This document shows, one piece after another, positions 41,911-52,948 of a DNA stretch of 64,000 nucleotides. Positions within the stretch are counted from its first letter, which is position 1; each line of letters starts with the position of its first letter. Under the pieces are notes generated by a model. That model made no database searches. It was not told the DNA's origin and was given only the letters and a program-made list of their open reading frames with translations. Source of the DNA: Enoplolaimus lenunculus (taxonomy: Eukaryota; Nematoda; Enoplea; Enoplida; Thoracostomopsidae); the NCBI GenBank assembly GCA_030248215.1, contig JASANG010001403.1:60605-124604 (forward strand), written 5' to 3'. A program made the translations under genes and the position numbers.

Positions 41911-42397
41911 ACAAAATAAATTGTCTTGAAATTTCAAGACTCTTACTTTCTTAAATTTTTAAAACAAATGTAATTTTGTGCATGTAAAAATGTTGCTGTG
42001 TTTATATTCTTAGGAGTGTATTGAAATATATCAAATTTCAAAGATGTTTCGCGTTGAGCTCTGGTTCTTCCCAGTCTAAGATTACGTGCTGGACGTATTT
42101 TAGGTTGTAAAATTAGTGTATTTGGTTGAGCTTTAGCCCCCGATTTCGGAGTCGTTTCCCTGGAAAACATTTGTGTTGTATTTCAGACATAATTTGTCTT
42201 GTTTCAGAAATATTTGTCTTAATCGTTTATGAAATCTTAAATTTCAGACTTTAATGTCTGAAATATTTCAGACCCATTTTTCTGAATAATTTAAGAAATA
42301 AAAGTCTGGAATTCAAGACATATATATCTGGAGTCCGTATCAAGACATAATTGTCTTTTCAGACAATATTTCTTGAATATAAGACAATTTATTTTGT
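41911..42397. mobile_element. Palindromic element with ACAAAATAAATTGTCTT ends
   Basis: Exact 17-bp inverted ends ACAAAATAAATTGTCTT and AAGACAATTTATTTTGT. The right half holds many further self-complementary TTTCAGAC/GTCTGAAA words. The left-centre (42000-42160) is different: higher G+C and coding-like on the minus strand. Non-autonomous. Confidence 0.7.
41943..42159 (-). CDS. Candidate terminal exon inside the palindromic element
   Basis: Minus strand: a good acceptor (AAATGTTTTCCAG) is followed by a 72-residue open frame ending in TAA at 41943. Residues ETTPKSGAKAQPNTLI and RNLRLGRTRAQRETSLKF are basic and polar. Not recognised. It could be a captured or overlapped host exon, or chance. Confidence 0.27.
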
Positions 42398-43147
42398 GGT
42401 AGAAAGAAGTTTAGTTGATTGGATTTTGTTGACAAATGTTGACATTTCAAACATTGCAACCACTTTGGCTAGAAATATAGAAAGCTATTTTTAGTGAGAT
42501 ATATAAATATATATAAGTACGAGAATTTATAGTTCAAAACATCAGTTAAATAACGTTGTGTATTTACACATTAACCGAAAATATACGCTTGAAAATGGTT
42601 TAAGACAAATTGGCCCAAGTAAACATTTGACACGCCAAGGTCATAGTTAAATGAACCAGGTGCAGTAAGTTTCGGTTGACAGCCTTAAGCGTTTGTTACT
42701 GCGAAATGTCAGAAATATTTTTGCTAAAACACTTTTTGCGACTGTTTAAACTTGGGAATATTGACTACGCTGGAAGTTTATAAAATATACTTTTATTTTC
42801 ATACCTACCATTGCTTAGAAATCAAACACCTTTTAGATCATTCGACTCATAATGTAAAACTGTTGTATTAGGGTTATGACTGGCGCAGAGTTAAATTTCT
42901 TTATACAAATAGGAACATATTGACTGCTCAAAAAGCAAACGACCCCTGATGTTTATCTCATAACAATTTTAGTTGACGCTACCTCAAAAGAAACCAAGTC
43001 TATCTCGTGATATTTTCACGATATTAACAAGTAGCCAAATGTAAACCAGTTGCATTTTCAACAGTGTAGGCCAATAGGTTTAGGTTTTGAAACCCTCTTG
43101 TTACCTTTATCCAGGAATGATTTAGAAACTTTTAATTAACGTCCTAC
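42398..43147. other. AT-rich intergenic stretch
   Basis: No gene or repeat recognised. Confidence 0.4.
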
Positions 43148-43412
43148 TAGTGCACGTAGTTGCAGACATGTGCAACTGGACTAAGGCTTCTCTGGCCCTA
43201 GGATAATTTGTTGCCTGGGCACTCAGGTGAATGAAAATTAAAAAAATTGCCTTTTGAAAAGCTGTAGTTCGTTGGAAATGTAAAACTCATCTGAAACTAT
43301 ACGTAGTCTCAATGCATACAGTCTGAATTTGCATAAGTACCGTAGATTGTAATCTGTTGGAATGCTGCCCAAAATACGTATGTGGGGCGTTCCAGCTTTA
43401 ATATATAGATTA
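43148..43412 (+). repeat. Dispersed repeat, CACTAGTGCACG...CCAGCTTTAATATATA, copy A
   Basis: About 265 bp, collinear with 51494-51760. Shared blocks in order: AGTGCACG, ATGTGCAACTGGACTAA, TTGTTGCCTG, AAAAGCTGTA, AATTTGCA, CGTATGTGGG and CCAGCTTTAATATATA. It shares the final 40 bp with the copies at 9565-9725 and 54339-54515. Confidence 0.75.
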
Positions 43413-43627
43413 GAAAAATTTATAGAACGTTTTGATTTTTTCAAAATCATGACGAGGTCCATGGATACCGGCTGCCAATACTAATATAGCGTGGTTCAAT
43501 GTGTTAATTGAACATTTCAAAGAGTACAGACAGAAAGGTTTACGACGTCAATTGTTTTCAGGAAAGGTTAGTAAAGATAATTAATAATAATATTTTAATT
43601 AACCACATTGGTTTGTATTTAACCACA

Positions 43628-46600
43628 ATGAATTGCAAGATTTTACCGCTGTTAGCGGTACTGTTATTTTTTCCGTTGTCTACAGTATGCCAATCATGGT
43701 TATATGTAAGTTTTAGTCAATTTAATACATGCAATGTAGTCCCATCGCTCATATTGTTCTAACATGACACGAGTAAAAGTCGTTGCCTTTTGTATTAAAT
43801 GTGTTCGTAAATCACTGTACCAAGAAATTGCAAATATTGCTTTACGTTGAGCTGCGATTGCACGTATTCTTAGATTTATTTCCCAAGAAGCCTATAGGAT
43901 TTTTATTAACGATAGCGTGGTCGATGCTGAGTAAAGTATTTAAATTTTGCTAAAGTTCCTGCGTCCATGTATAGATGGCGGTTTCAACCGTAATTTAAGC
44001 ATATTACTAAGCGTAAGCATTAAGCTGGAGGCGTAATCCTACACGTAAGGATAAGCCTATAACTAAGCCTAAGCCTAAGCCGACTGGTGGTTAAATCCGA
44101 CTCCAAATATGATCTGCAGCAGTTAACAAGCTTGCTTGTCTGTGGTGTTATATTATTTTTTGTCAGTGTAATTCTTGTTTAAAAACACTCGACCTACCAC
44201 CACCTAGAGTATTTATAGAACATTTGAACCAGCTCGAAGAAGTTCATTAGTCCGAATTCGGGCCTTTTCGTTTCTCTCTTAAACTCATGAGTGAAGCGAG
44301 CTAAACTAGTCAGACATGTTTCTGTAAGTATATATTAAATCCCAAGACAATATTTGGTTCGCACTGACATCGCGCTTCTCAATTGCTGGAAACTCGCGGG
44401 CAAGGCGAGCTTGAAGCCAGACGTATTTTTGTGTTAATAAATCATACGGTAAAAGCAAACTTTCAATTTGGGGGGTCAAATAATCCAAGACAAGTGTTAC
44501 CGGCGTTTTCGCTGAATTGAAGTGTGTCGAAGGAAAAAAAAATAATTTGCCACTTTGATGTGCCGTCCGTTGTTTATGGTCATTAAAAGATTCTGGTGCT
44601 TTATTGCGTGTCTGGGCCAATGTAAAGAACAGAGGCGGAACAGAATTATAAGCATATTCCTAAGCCTAAGCCTAAGCCGAAGCCTAAGCGTAAGAATAAG
44701 GATATTCCTAAGCCTAAGCCTAGGATTAAGCCTAAGCCATGCAAAAAATTAGTCTATAAAGCTTAAGCTTACTCTTTTGTAGTCCCACAGAAAAACGTTC
44801 CGCCCCTGATCTGTACATGGGCCCGTGTCTGTATAACATTATCGTCGGCTTCAACTTACAAGCTCACTGCCAGCTGTCAGTGTTGCACCTGTGCTTTTTG
44901 TGAAACGTCAATGTTTGTAGTTTAAACATATTTATTCTTTAGAGTAAATTTTAAATTTCATTTTATACTTAAAGGGCAACACAGTTCAACGTAGAGCATC
45001 GAAAGCATCCACCAAAATCCGACAGGTGGTCAAACCTGACTCTTATGCTGACATCTCTGATATAACGCGTCAGCGGCCAAAGACCGACGCTCCTGCATTT
45101 GTAAGACGTCCAGTGATACCGGCGCCTTCTGGTTCAAGCGAACCGGTACCTATACCAGGCTCTTTTGGATCGGTAGGTTGCATTTATTTGGCGCATCAAT
45201 ATTTTTGGTCTTCAATTGAAGTGTGTCAAACGTAACCTAATGCTTGTCTAACCTTACTGCGATCATGATCTAGTAACTTTCAACTGAATCCAAACAAATC
45301 GATCCAAATAATTGTGTCCACTGTATAGAACACGGCCGGAACAGTAGTATAAGCATATTTCTAGCCTAAACCTAAGCGTAAGGATGAGCGTATGCCTAAG
45401 CCTAAGGCTAAGTGTTTGCCTTACACCTTTTGCACCTAAATTGTTAATTTAGCGCAAACTGTTACTGCCACTTTTGCTTTAATTTTGTCGTATTCGACTT
45501 TTGTGCAGTTTTTAAACAAAGTCGTGTGTCAAATAAATATTTGAAATCGACTTAAACGAAAATTTTTCAGATTACTATCTATAACCCCTTCTCACATTGA
45601 GTTGCCTATAGGCAACTAAGCGCAGTGTATATACGTTAAATAATGTATATCACACCGTGTTTAACAATTGCAACACGTGTACATAGTACAAAATCACCAC
45701 AACACGTGAGAGATTCATGTGAGAAAGGGTTAAAACACAAAACCGAATTTATATAATTGTAATTATTCAAATGTTTATACAAATCCGTAGCCAGCACATA
45801 TTGCTAGAGAGAATTTTTCCAGAGTAACAAGCCAAGCAACGATTTCAAATGTTTGGACAAACCATATTGTACTTTTTTAATAGATGGCAGGTTTTTTTAA
45901 AAGCTGAGTCCTTCTGGGCCCGACAATCCCGTTTTTATCAGATGATAAAAGAGGTTTAATTGCTAACATGCTAGAATGCCAAACTGTATATAATGCTTTT
46001 GGTGCCGTGTATAAATATCATCGTTCAGTGTTTATTGTTGCAGTTAGACGTAGTACGTTTCTTACTGGTGCGGGTGTGAACATTTTCCAGAGGGGCGTAC
46101 AAGGGTTTTGAAAACTTATAAGCAAGGTTGAAATTTTTTTGGGGACAAAATTCTTCCAGGTTAACACAGCCGGCGTTAAGGTAATTGGGCTCCACAAACA
46201 AGTCCGAGGGGGCCCCAATAAAATGTTTTACAACTCTACAACTGCGTGGTCAGCGAGCGAAAATTTGTTTACGGGGCGCTTTCGCTGGCACTGCAGGTTG
46301 AGCTACGCCGTAATTGACCCTTATCAATAGGCTGCGGACCCGTCTACACAGTGTTTTTAGTTACGTTAAAAGTGATTTTTAAATATTTTAAATGCTGTGA
46401 AAATCGCCCGATCTGAATACATGGGTCATCATTGTTTTCTCAATGCAAATTTACAACACTTTTTCAACAAAAATTATCTGTTGTGCGCATATTTATTATT
46501 GTCATTGGTTACGTAACTTAATTTTAACCAAAAAAATTACACAAATGTTTGGTTAAAATTTAGCACAATTTTAACGATGCATCATTCCATTTTTGGTAAA

Positions 46601-47343
46601 TTAAAATATATATTTACAAGTTGATATTAAGGGTCAAACGTGCTATTGCTACGTAGAGTTAATGCATTTTTGTGCGTCAGAACCAGACAGAAACGATTTT
46701 TCTATTATTTCTATGGACCTCAGTTTAATGTCGCCCGTTTTGAGTTTGATAATTAGAAAAAAGTTGTTATGCAAAGTCAACATTATAATTATGTCAAATA
46801 ATGTGTAATTTTTTTGTGCAATTTTAGTACAAACCAAAACTCGGCAAACCATCCCGTGTGGTTCGAGTCAAAACAAGCGTTCGAGCGTCAAAAATTGTGA
46901 TGGCAGTGAGCTATTCCGATCCGCAAGTACTGGACATTTATAAGTTCCGCGCTCGTTGGGGTGAACCGTACTCGTGGGGCGACGGCGATGCTTCGAGCAA
47001 ATCACGAGGCTACGATTGCATCTGCTGGTTGGAACGGAACGGAATTGTCCTGAAAACATTCTTAAATAGACGGATCGATTATTGGGTGAACGGTTATTCG
47101 GAACGGCTTCGATTTCCGTCAAATTTTCCAGGCGTTATACAGTGTAAGGTCCGAGCGGTAAACGCGTTAGGCCTAGTCGGGCCATGGACCTATTCAGACT
47201 CAGTGAGAGTCGATCAAGTGCCTGTATACTTTCCTGGCGTTGAAGGCTTGGATCTAAGAGGATTTTCGGACAGCACTGTGCTGCAAATGCTTGATTCGGC
47301 GCAAAAGCAGTACGAAGCTGAACTGAGACAAAGTAGAACTTAA
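43628..47343 (+). CDS. Secreted protein with one fibronectin type III domain, 3 exons
   Basis: Exons 43628-43705, 44975-45172 and 46828-47343; donors GTAAGTTTT and GTAGGT, acceptors ending in AG, all junctions in phase 0, giving 263 residues. Exon 1 encodes just the signal peptide (MNCKILPLLAVLLFFP, then LSTVCQS). Exon 2 encodes a basic, Pro-rich linker (RRPVIPAPSGSSEPVPIP). Exon 3 encodes a fibronectin type III fold at about 113-220: ICWLERNG for the C strand region and VIQCKVRAVNALGLVGPW for the F-G strands, then an acidic/polar tail ending ELRQSRT. FN3 domains are adhesion or binding modules; a lone secreted one could be an extracellular matrix or secreted effector protein. Partner unknown. 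Telomere-repeat elements sit in both introns (43972, 44615, 45320). Confidence 0.85.
43972..44092 (+). mobile_element. Telomere-repeat element, truncated
   Basis: Left end GTCCATGTATAGATGGCGG and AATTTAAGCATATTACTAAG, then CCTAAG words; right end missing. In intron 1 of the FN3 gene. Confidence 0.6.
44615..44823 (+). mobile_element. Telomere-repeat TIR element (subfamily 2) with 8-bp TSD
   Basis: Ends GGCCAATGTAAAGAACAG and GATCTGTACATGGGCC; flanks are identical 8-mers CGTGTCTG (44607-44614 and 44824-44831). In intron 1 of the FN3 gene. The right block reads AGTCCCACAGAAAAACGTTC. Confidence 0.94.
45320..45425 (+). mobile_element. Telomere-repeat element, truncated
   Basis: Left part only: CTGTATAGAACACGGCCGG, AACAGTAGTATAAGCATA, then CCTAAG-type words. 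In intron 2 of the FN3 gene. Confidence 0.6.
45583..45733 (+). mobile_element. PiggyBac-like MITE without the tRNA-like module
   Basis: Same ends and palindrome (GAGTTGCCTATAGGCAACT) as the copies at 13158 and 13455, with TTAA at 45730-45733. The block between GTGAGAG and ATTCATGTGAGAAAGGG that holds the tRNA-like module is absent, leaving about 150 bp. The family spacer AATTTTTCAGATTACTATC precedes it. In intron 2 of the FN3 gene. Confidence 0.8.
45734..46827. other. Rest of intron 2 of the FN3 gene
   Basis: 46080-46300 resembles 17270-17400 (GTGGTCAGCGA and CAAATTT-type words, GGAGGGGCC-like blocks), probably a diverged repeat. At 46520-46570 two AATTTTAACCAAAAAAATT-like words form a small inverted pair. 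No gene. Confidence 0.35.
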
Positions 47344-48047
47344 GGGTTAAGATAGTGTGTACTTTTTGACAAGCTAAAAAGGCCAAAACAAATGCCAGCT
47401 GTTCAAACCAATGACAGAAGAGACTTTTTGTGAAATTAAACAAAATTATTCTGTCTGGTAGCAGGGTACAACTGAAGGCCTGTCTCTGTCTCCCACTCTG
47501 GTGTCATTTATTGCTGGTTCCGCCGACAATTTCCGTAGAGAAATTATTCTTTTCTTCAAAATGTTTTCAGTGAGGTTTTTGGTAGCAGTGGATTAATGTC
47601 AATTGAAACACTGTAATTACTGATATTTCTCTAAAAACTTGAAACATTTTTGACATCGCTAAGCGGATTGTTGTTAAAATTAAGGAATGCAGCATCATTT
47701 TCATTTCATACATTGTTGTTTCACCTCCGACTCGGGTTCAGGCTCCGGTTTTGGCGAATTTTGTTGAACTCCGGTCGTGACTCCGGTCCGGTGTTTTATA
47801 TCCGGTTGCATCCTGTTTATTAGACACGAATATATTTTTCAGAGGTCAGATTTTAGTGAAAACGTTAATTTTTTCATTTCTAGTGCATTTATACTAATTA
47901 TGTCGATTGAAATTTATCGAATATTCTACTTAGCACAGTGTTCATTGTGATTAGTTTGGTGTAATTATAATTACTGTGTGCCATACACCTAAGCTAATTT
48001 ACCACATTGTTATGATGGCGTTATGTTTCACTTTTTACACACTCATG
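47344..48047. other. Intergenic stretch after the FN3 gene
   Basis: 47720-47820 has CTCCGGTTTTGGCGAA and CTCCGGTCGTGACTCC words echoing 8950-9035 and 18290-18310, possibly a diverged repeat. No gene. Confidence 0.35.
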
Positions 48048-48245
48048 GGCCCATGTATAGCTGAGAGCCGTAATTGTAATATAAGCATATACCTAAACCT
48101 AAGCCTAAGCCAAAGTCTTGGCGTAAAGATAAGCTTATAACTAAGCCTAAACATTAAGCCTAAGCAAAAAATATGGTAAAAAACCCTTAAGCTTAATTTA
48201 TTGCAGTCCCGTGAAAAATGATCCGCCCCTCATCTATACATGGGG
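48048..48245 (+). mobile_element. Telomere-repeat TIR element (mixed subfamily)
   Basis: Ends GGCCCATGTATAGCTGAG and CATCTATACATGGGG. CCTAAG words inside, then GTCCCGTGAAAAATGATCCG. The right terminal bases are changed and the flanking 8-mers agree only partly. Confidence 0.75.
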
Positions 48246-48602
48246 AACTCCATTGTACGCTAATATGTGACATCACTGCTGCGGATGAAGCTGATTGCAC
48301 CTTGCAAAATGTATTCGGTATTGCTTTGATTATTTACAATTTAGAACATTATTAATTCACAATGCGCCGTTCACAATAATTTTGTCAACTGTACCACAAA
48401 AATGCAATCAGGTTCAATCGAAAATAGCAGGAATATTTTTTCGACATGCCTTAAAATTTAGGTGTTTTGTATTTGTAGTGCTGTTGTGTTTAACAACGTA
48501 ATGGTGACAGGGTTATGAATGTAAGCAAAATGCGGCCAGTACCTGCGTTGTCAATGAGGGCGTAGTAGGAATTAATTTTGTTAGGGTATAAACCTGATAA
48601 AA
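48246..48602. other. Intergenic stretch
   Basis: Nothing recognised. Confidence 0.35.
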
Positions 48603-49034
48603 TGTACTGTATTGACCCGAATAAGAGGGGTAATAAGAAAGGGGTCCCCATTTTGAGTCCGAGTCAATAGAAGTCCGTATCCCTAATAATAGTCCGTAAC
48701 CAGATAGGGTCCCTAAACCCTAATTAGAGTTCATAAATGTCAATTAACCCTAATTGTAGCGCGTAAATGACTACAGGACCAAATAATTTGAGTTCGAAAC
48801 TTTAAAGCGTACTTAAATTTTGAAAGTACATTCCTAAGTATAACCTTGTATTATCGCTCCAAGACAAATAGACGTTTAATTTAACAGATAATTGCAGTAC
48901 CGGATATCAGTAACGAAGGGCGGCGGAGCGTGGGTTAAAAATAAATAACAGTCTGTAACCGAATAACAAGGGGGGTACCCTCTGGAGAGGCCAAATAAAT
49001 ATCAGTCCCCCCTCTTATTCGGGTCACTACAGTA
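48603..49034. mobile_element. MITE with ACTGTATTGACCCGAATAAG ends
   Basis: Inverted ends TACTGTATTGACCCGAATAA (left) and TTATTCGGGTCACTACAGTA (right), then complementary GAGGGG/CCCCTC blocks. The interior repeats AGTCCGTAAC and CCCTAATTAGAG-type words. A partial relative is at 7943-8095. About 430 bp, no coding capacity. Confidence 0.75.
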
Positions 49035-49563
49035 TATAAAAACGAGCTTAGTCATCGTAAACATTTTCTTTGATGTCCAGCAGGTATTTTAAAACCTGTC
49101 CAATAGTCGGTTTCCCTAGTAATTTCACAAATTTCGAGACCGCTTCTATACGTTCCTGATATCGATATTTTTAGTATACCTGTTATGATTTTGAAACTTT
49201 TCGTATCAAAATTTTTTCAACTTTACTTGCTGAATCGTTTTGTACCACGTAAACGGGACTCAATGAACTCAAAATTGTAAGATTTGGTTAAACAACTTAT
49301 AAACATTACCATTCAGTTTAACTTTTGTTTGATTTATTGCAACTCTTGTTACGAAAAGTTATTTCATTTATTGAAATGAATACTGCGATTTTATAAATAC
49401 CAGAATTAAATTATGTTTTGTTAGAAGGGTACGTCTTAAAACCTAGCATGGAATTAAACAAATCTGGTTCGACGTCTGGTAACAATGCTCAAATTGAGCT
49501 GATCATTTTGTTACTTTTTTGTGTATGGTATATACACTGCCGTATTTATATATTACGATTATT
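49035..49563. other. AT-rich intergenic stretch
   Basis: Nothing recognised. Confidence 0.4.
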
Positions 49564-49571
49564 ATTATGTG

Positions 49572-49763
49572 GCGCCCATGTTACTTTAAGGGGCGTCCAG
49601 GATTCTGGTGGGTCTACAAAAGAGTAGGTTTAGATTCTAGATTACATTTGTTTGCTTAGGCTTAGGCTTAGGCTTAGAAATTCATTTTTGCAACGCTTAG
49701 GCTTAGGCGTAGGCTTACGAATACGCTTAATCTTCTGTTACGCCCGTAAAAGTAACATTGGCC
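49572..49763 (-). mobile_element. Telomere-repeat TIR element (subfamily 1), reverse, with 8-bp TSD
   Basis: Ends GCGCCCATGTTACTTTAAGG and AAAAGTAACATTGGCC; flanks are identical 8-mers ATTATGTG (49564-49571 and 49764-49771). The array reads TTAGGC in two blocks with a TTTTTGCAACGC spacer. Among the best-preserved copies. Confidence 0.94.
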
Positions 49764-50005
49764 ATTATGTGAAACGTATCACGACAATTCATCGCACGAC
49801 ACCTCGTCGATGGACTGTTTGTAATTTGAACTCGCGTCAACTCGACACTATGTTGCTCATCATTAGGCTCGTGAGTCGGGTTAAGATAACGCGTAGGATT
49901 ATACGTAGGCTTATGCTTATAATAACGACACTGTCGGGTGATGAGTTTTTACATATTCTATGTGAAATGTTGTTGGAAGGTGATTGTAAGAGAGCAGCAT
50001 CAAGG

Positions 50006-50172
50006 CTAAGCGCACTGGAAAAATGGATAGTCAAATTGACTCTCTCATAAATAAGCTCTACGTGACTACACAATCTGAGTCTCAAATTCGATTCCGCCAC
50101 AGTCAAACGTGCGACTGAGTGAGTCGAATTTGACTCTGGCGGAGTCGTTTAGGTCAAAATAAGATGCTGCAC
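50006..50172. mobile_element. Fold-back MITE, GAGTCAAATTGACTC family
   Basis: CACTGGAAAAATGGATAGTC at the left and ATAAGATGCTGCACTG at the right; inside, CAAATTGACTCTCTC, a CGATTCCGCCACAGTC block and TGAGTCGAATTTGACTC. Less symmetric than the copy at 1256. Confidence 0.6.
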
Positions 50173-50904
50173 TGTTTTATATGTGTCCATTCTCGTTTAA
50201 CCATTACCTTCTAAAACATCGGTCTAGGCAAAAATTGTTCTGCTCGCAAGATTCGCCTAGCCAGATCTTTTTGGGGGTAAATCAACCTATTTTAAACCGG
50301 TGTTGTTATTTATGTGTTTATAACTTTTTCTACTTTATTATCTGTTTCAACAATATTATGAATTTGACTGCTATCGCAACTTTTTTTTCAGTCGATGGAA
50401 GTAAAATAGTTCAGTGAGTTTTTTGACCAGTAGTACGTTTACTAAGCTGATAACTTTTTTGACCAATTTTACTCTCATACATAGATATTTTACACCTAAA
50501 ATTAATTGTAATAATATTTTAATGCTTCCTCAAATACATTAACATGGTGGTTTTGAATGCCAAAAAATGACTAAAATACAAAAGTTGCAACGCATGTTTT
50601 GTTGTCAGATTGCAGATTATTATATTTTTATTAACTTTGTTTTAGTTTGGTTTTGCTGTTTCTTCCTATTCTGTATGCGGTATTTAAACAGTTGCACACA
50701 CAGCTTTTGTAAAGTATTTTGTGTTAAAAAATCTGAAAGCAGTTGTTTGTTCTGGTTTGCGAAACAACAAGCAAATATGGCTTTTAGTAAAGGTTGTAAG
50801 CTCCAATTAACAATTTTTGTTCTCTAATTTCCAATATTAATAGCCTGTTTACACAGCAACTGAATGACAAACATTTAATCATATTTTAGCAAGTTTGTTA
50901 TAAC
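50173..50904. other. AT-rich intergenic stretch
   Basis: Open frames at 50181-50417 and 50567-50827 are hydrophobic but unrecognised. Nothing else. Confidence 0.35.
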
Positions 50905-51282
50905 CTAAATATTTATTAAAGCTTGCTTTGCAGGTACAAATACCATTTCTGTCGATGGTTGTTGGGTGCCTGCCAGTGGCAAATCAGGATTTTTCCGACC
51001 CGGAGGATACTTTTTAATGTTTTGAAAATTAACAGTTTGAAAACGCGTTTGTAACAGATTTTTCCAGATTTTAAGGTTAACCAACTGCTCCAAACCGTTT
51101 TCATTATACAAAATGCTGAGCACGGCAATACCGGTGGGTGGAACATACTGAGCAATGCAATACCGGTGGGTGGAACATACGCCATCGTAGCCGGATTTGC
51201 TACTTGTGTTTGCCTGTTTATGTTTATTGTTTTTTTTTTTCATTTGGATTAGTTTTATGTCGTAGATGCTGAAGAACAACAA
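50905..51282 (-). CDS. Candidate terminal exon, unrecognised
   Basis: Minus-strand frame whose last 65 residues look protein-like (LEQLVNLKIWKNLLQTRF, then KYPPGRKNPDLPLAG and TEMVFVPAKQALINI). Its upstream part overlaps a tandem duplication of about 35 bp (51121-51185, GCAATACCGGTGGGTGGAAC) that probably is not coding. No family recognised; the acceptor cannot be fixed. Confidence 0.3.
   Translation of the reverse strand: MLFFSIYDIKLIQMKKKNNKHKQANTSSKSGYDGVCSTHRYCIAQYVPPTGIAVLSILYNENGLEQLVNLKIWKNLLQTRFQTVNFQNIKKYPPGRKNPDLPLAGTQQPSTEMVFVPAKQALINI
51121..51185. repeat. Tandem duplication of about 35 bp
   Basis: GCAATACCGGTGGGTGGAAC followed by ATAC occurs twice, at 51126 and 51156, with TGAGCAAT between. 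Near-identical, hence recent. Confidence 0.8.
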
Positions 51283-51493
51283 ATGTGCATTGACTGTTTG
51301 AAGCTTCTGGTTTCTTGAATTTTACAATTAGATAAACGACAATCTCAATATTAAAATTTAATTATTTACCTTTTGGAATTTATGTTATGGTCTAAAAATA
51401 TAGCAATTTTTGTACCTATTTTAAATGATGTGCGAACAGCTTGGAAATATTGCAAAATTGTTACTTGTGGACTGTTTCACATCATAATGAATC

Positions 51494-51760
51494 ACACTAG
51501 TGCACGTTGCTGCACACAAATGTGCAACTGGACTAAAACTTTGCCTGCCCTAGACTAAATTGTTGCCTGTGCCCCTCAGATTTAAGTGATTGAAGTTAAA
51601 AAACAGCTTTGTCAAAAGCTGTAATGCGTTGCAGATACACATCCGAAACAATAGGTATTCTCAATATATACAGTTTTAATTTGCACAAGTAATGTAAACA
51701 ATCCATTGGAAAGGTGCCTAAAACACGTATGTGGGACGGTCCAGCTTTAATATATATCGG
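51494..51760 (+). repeat. Dispersed repeat, CACTAGTGCACG...CCAGCTTTAATATATA, copy B
   Basis: Collinear with 43148-43412 over the whole length, roughly 75% identical by eye, same orientation. Its conserved end reads ACACGTATGTGGGACGGTCC then AGCTTTAATATATA. Confidence 0.75.
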
Positions 51761-52113
51761 CGCAAAGGAGTTGAGAAATTTTAAAACTGCTGCAATATGT
51801 CAGTTGAATTCATTTTAGCTTGTTTTATTGCCACGATTTAAAAATCTTCAGTATCTGCGGTAAAATATGATCCTGTTGAATATTTTGCGAGTTTATTATT
51901 TATAACGTCAATCGAACCGAAACGTTCCTTCGTGGACTCGCGTTGCAAGCCGCTGCAAGTGTTTGGATTCGATCAAAAACGATGTAAAAACAATATTAAT
52001 TTTATATAACGAAAATTAACAAATTACTCTCTAAGATGTTATTGTGGGTTTCTGTAATGCGTGCTCAAGCGTTAAACTTACGCAGAAAGAAAAAAAAATT
52101 TATTGAAAAACGC
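51761..52113. other. AT-rich intergenic stretch
   Basis: Nothing recognised. Confidence 0.35.
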
Positions 52114-52281
52114 AGCCAATGTAAAGAACAGGGGCGGAACAGTAATATAAGCATATTCCTAAGCATGAAAATAAGCATAAGCGTAAGCCTAAGCCATGTA
52201 AGAAATTTAGTCTAACGCTTAAGCTTACTCGTTTGTGGTCTCACAGAAAAACGTTCTGCCCATGACATCTTTGCATGGGTC
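52114..52281 (+). mobile_element. Telomere-repeat TIR element (subfamily 2), short array
   Basis: Starts AGCCAATGTAAAGAACAGGG and ends CATCTTTGCATGGGTC. Flanking 8-mers AAAAACGC and GAAAACGC differ by one base. Only about five hexamers remain, the shortest array among the complete copies. Confidence 0.85.
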
Positions 52282-52740
52282 GAAAACGCTTATACAATAC
52301 AAAAAGCACTAAATTTGCAGCGCTTGTGACGGCTTTTAGTGTATTTACGATATTAAAACGAACACAAATATTGCTAATTAAACTGTATCTGTGAGTTTGT
52401 ATTCAATTCAAATAAAACATTAGTTGTTTAGTGCCACTGTACGAAATTAGCGCATGAGATTTAATAAAACCTAAATCGTTGCTCGAAATTCGTCCGCGAT
52501 AAAACACACTGCGCTTGTGTCATGTCGACAAAATAAGCTTTTACACAAATGATTGTTTTAAACAGATTTATAAGTTGTGAACTCCGTTTTTGAAGTATTG
52601 TGAAATTTAACCAAATTTTGCCTTATTATTCTAGCCGAAAATAAACGTTATCTGCAAATAAAAACGCGAGTCGAGTTGAATTTCAGTATATGTAATTTAC
52701 AATATTATTTTTTTATAATGCGTTATTTGAAATTATGGGT
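52282..52740. other. AT-rich intergenic stretch
   Basis: Nothing recognised. Confidence 0.35.
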
Positions 52741-52948
52741 TCACTTATAAATATAAATATTTATATATATATACATATATATACATACATATATATACAT
52801 ATATATACATACATATATACATATATATGTATATATAAATATATAAATATATTAATATATATATAAATATATATAAATAAATATAAATGTATATAAATAT
52901 ATATATAAATATATATATAAATATATATATTTATATATATCCAACTGC
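52741..52948. repeat. TA/CATA microsatellite
   Basis: About 200 bp of ATATATACATA and ATATAAATATA repeats. Long Ile/Tyr frames across it are artefacts. Confidence 0.95.
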
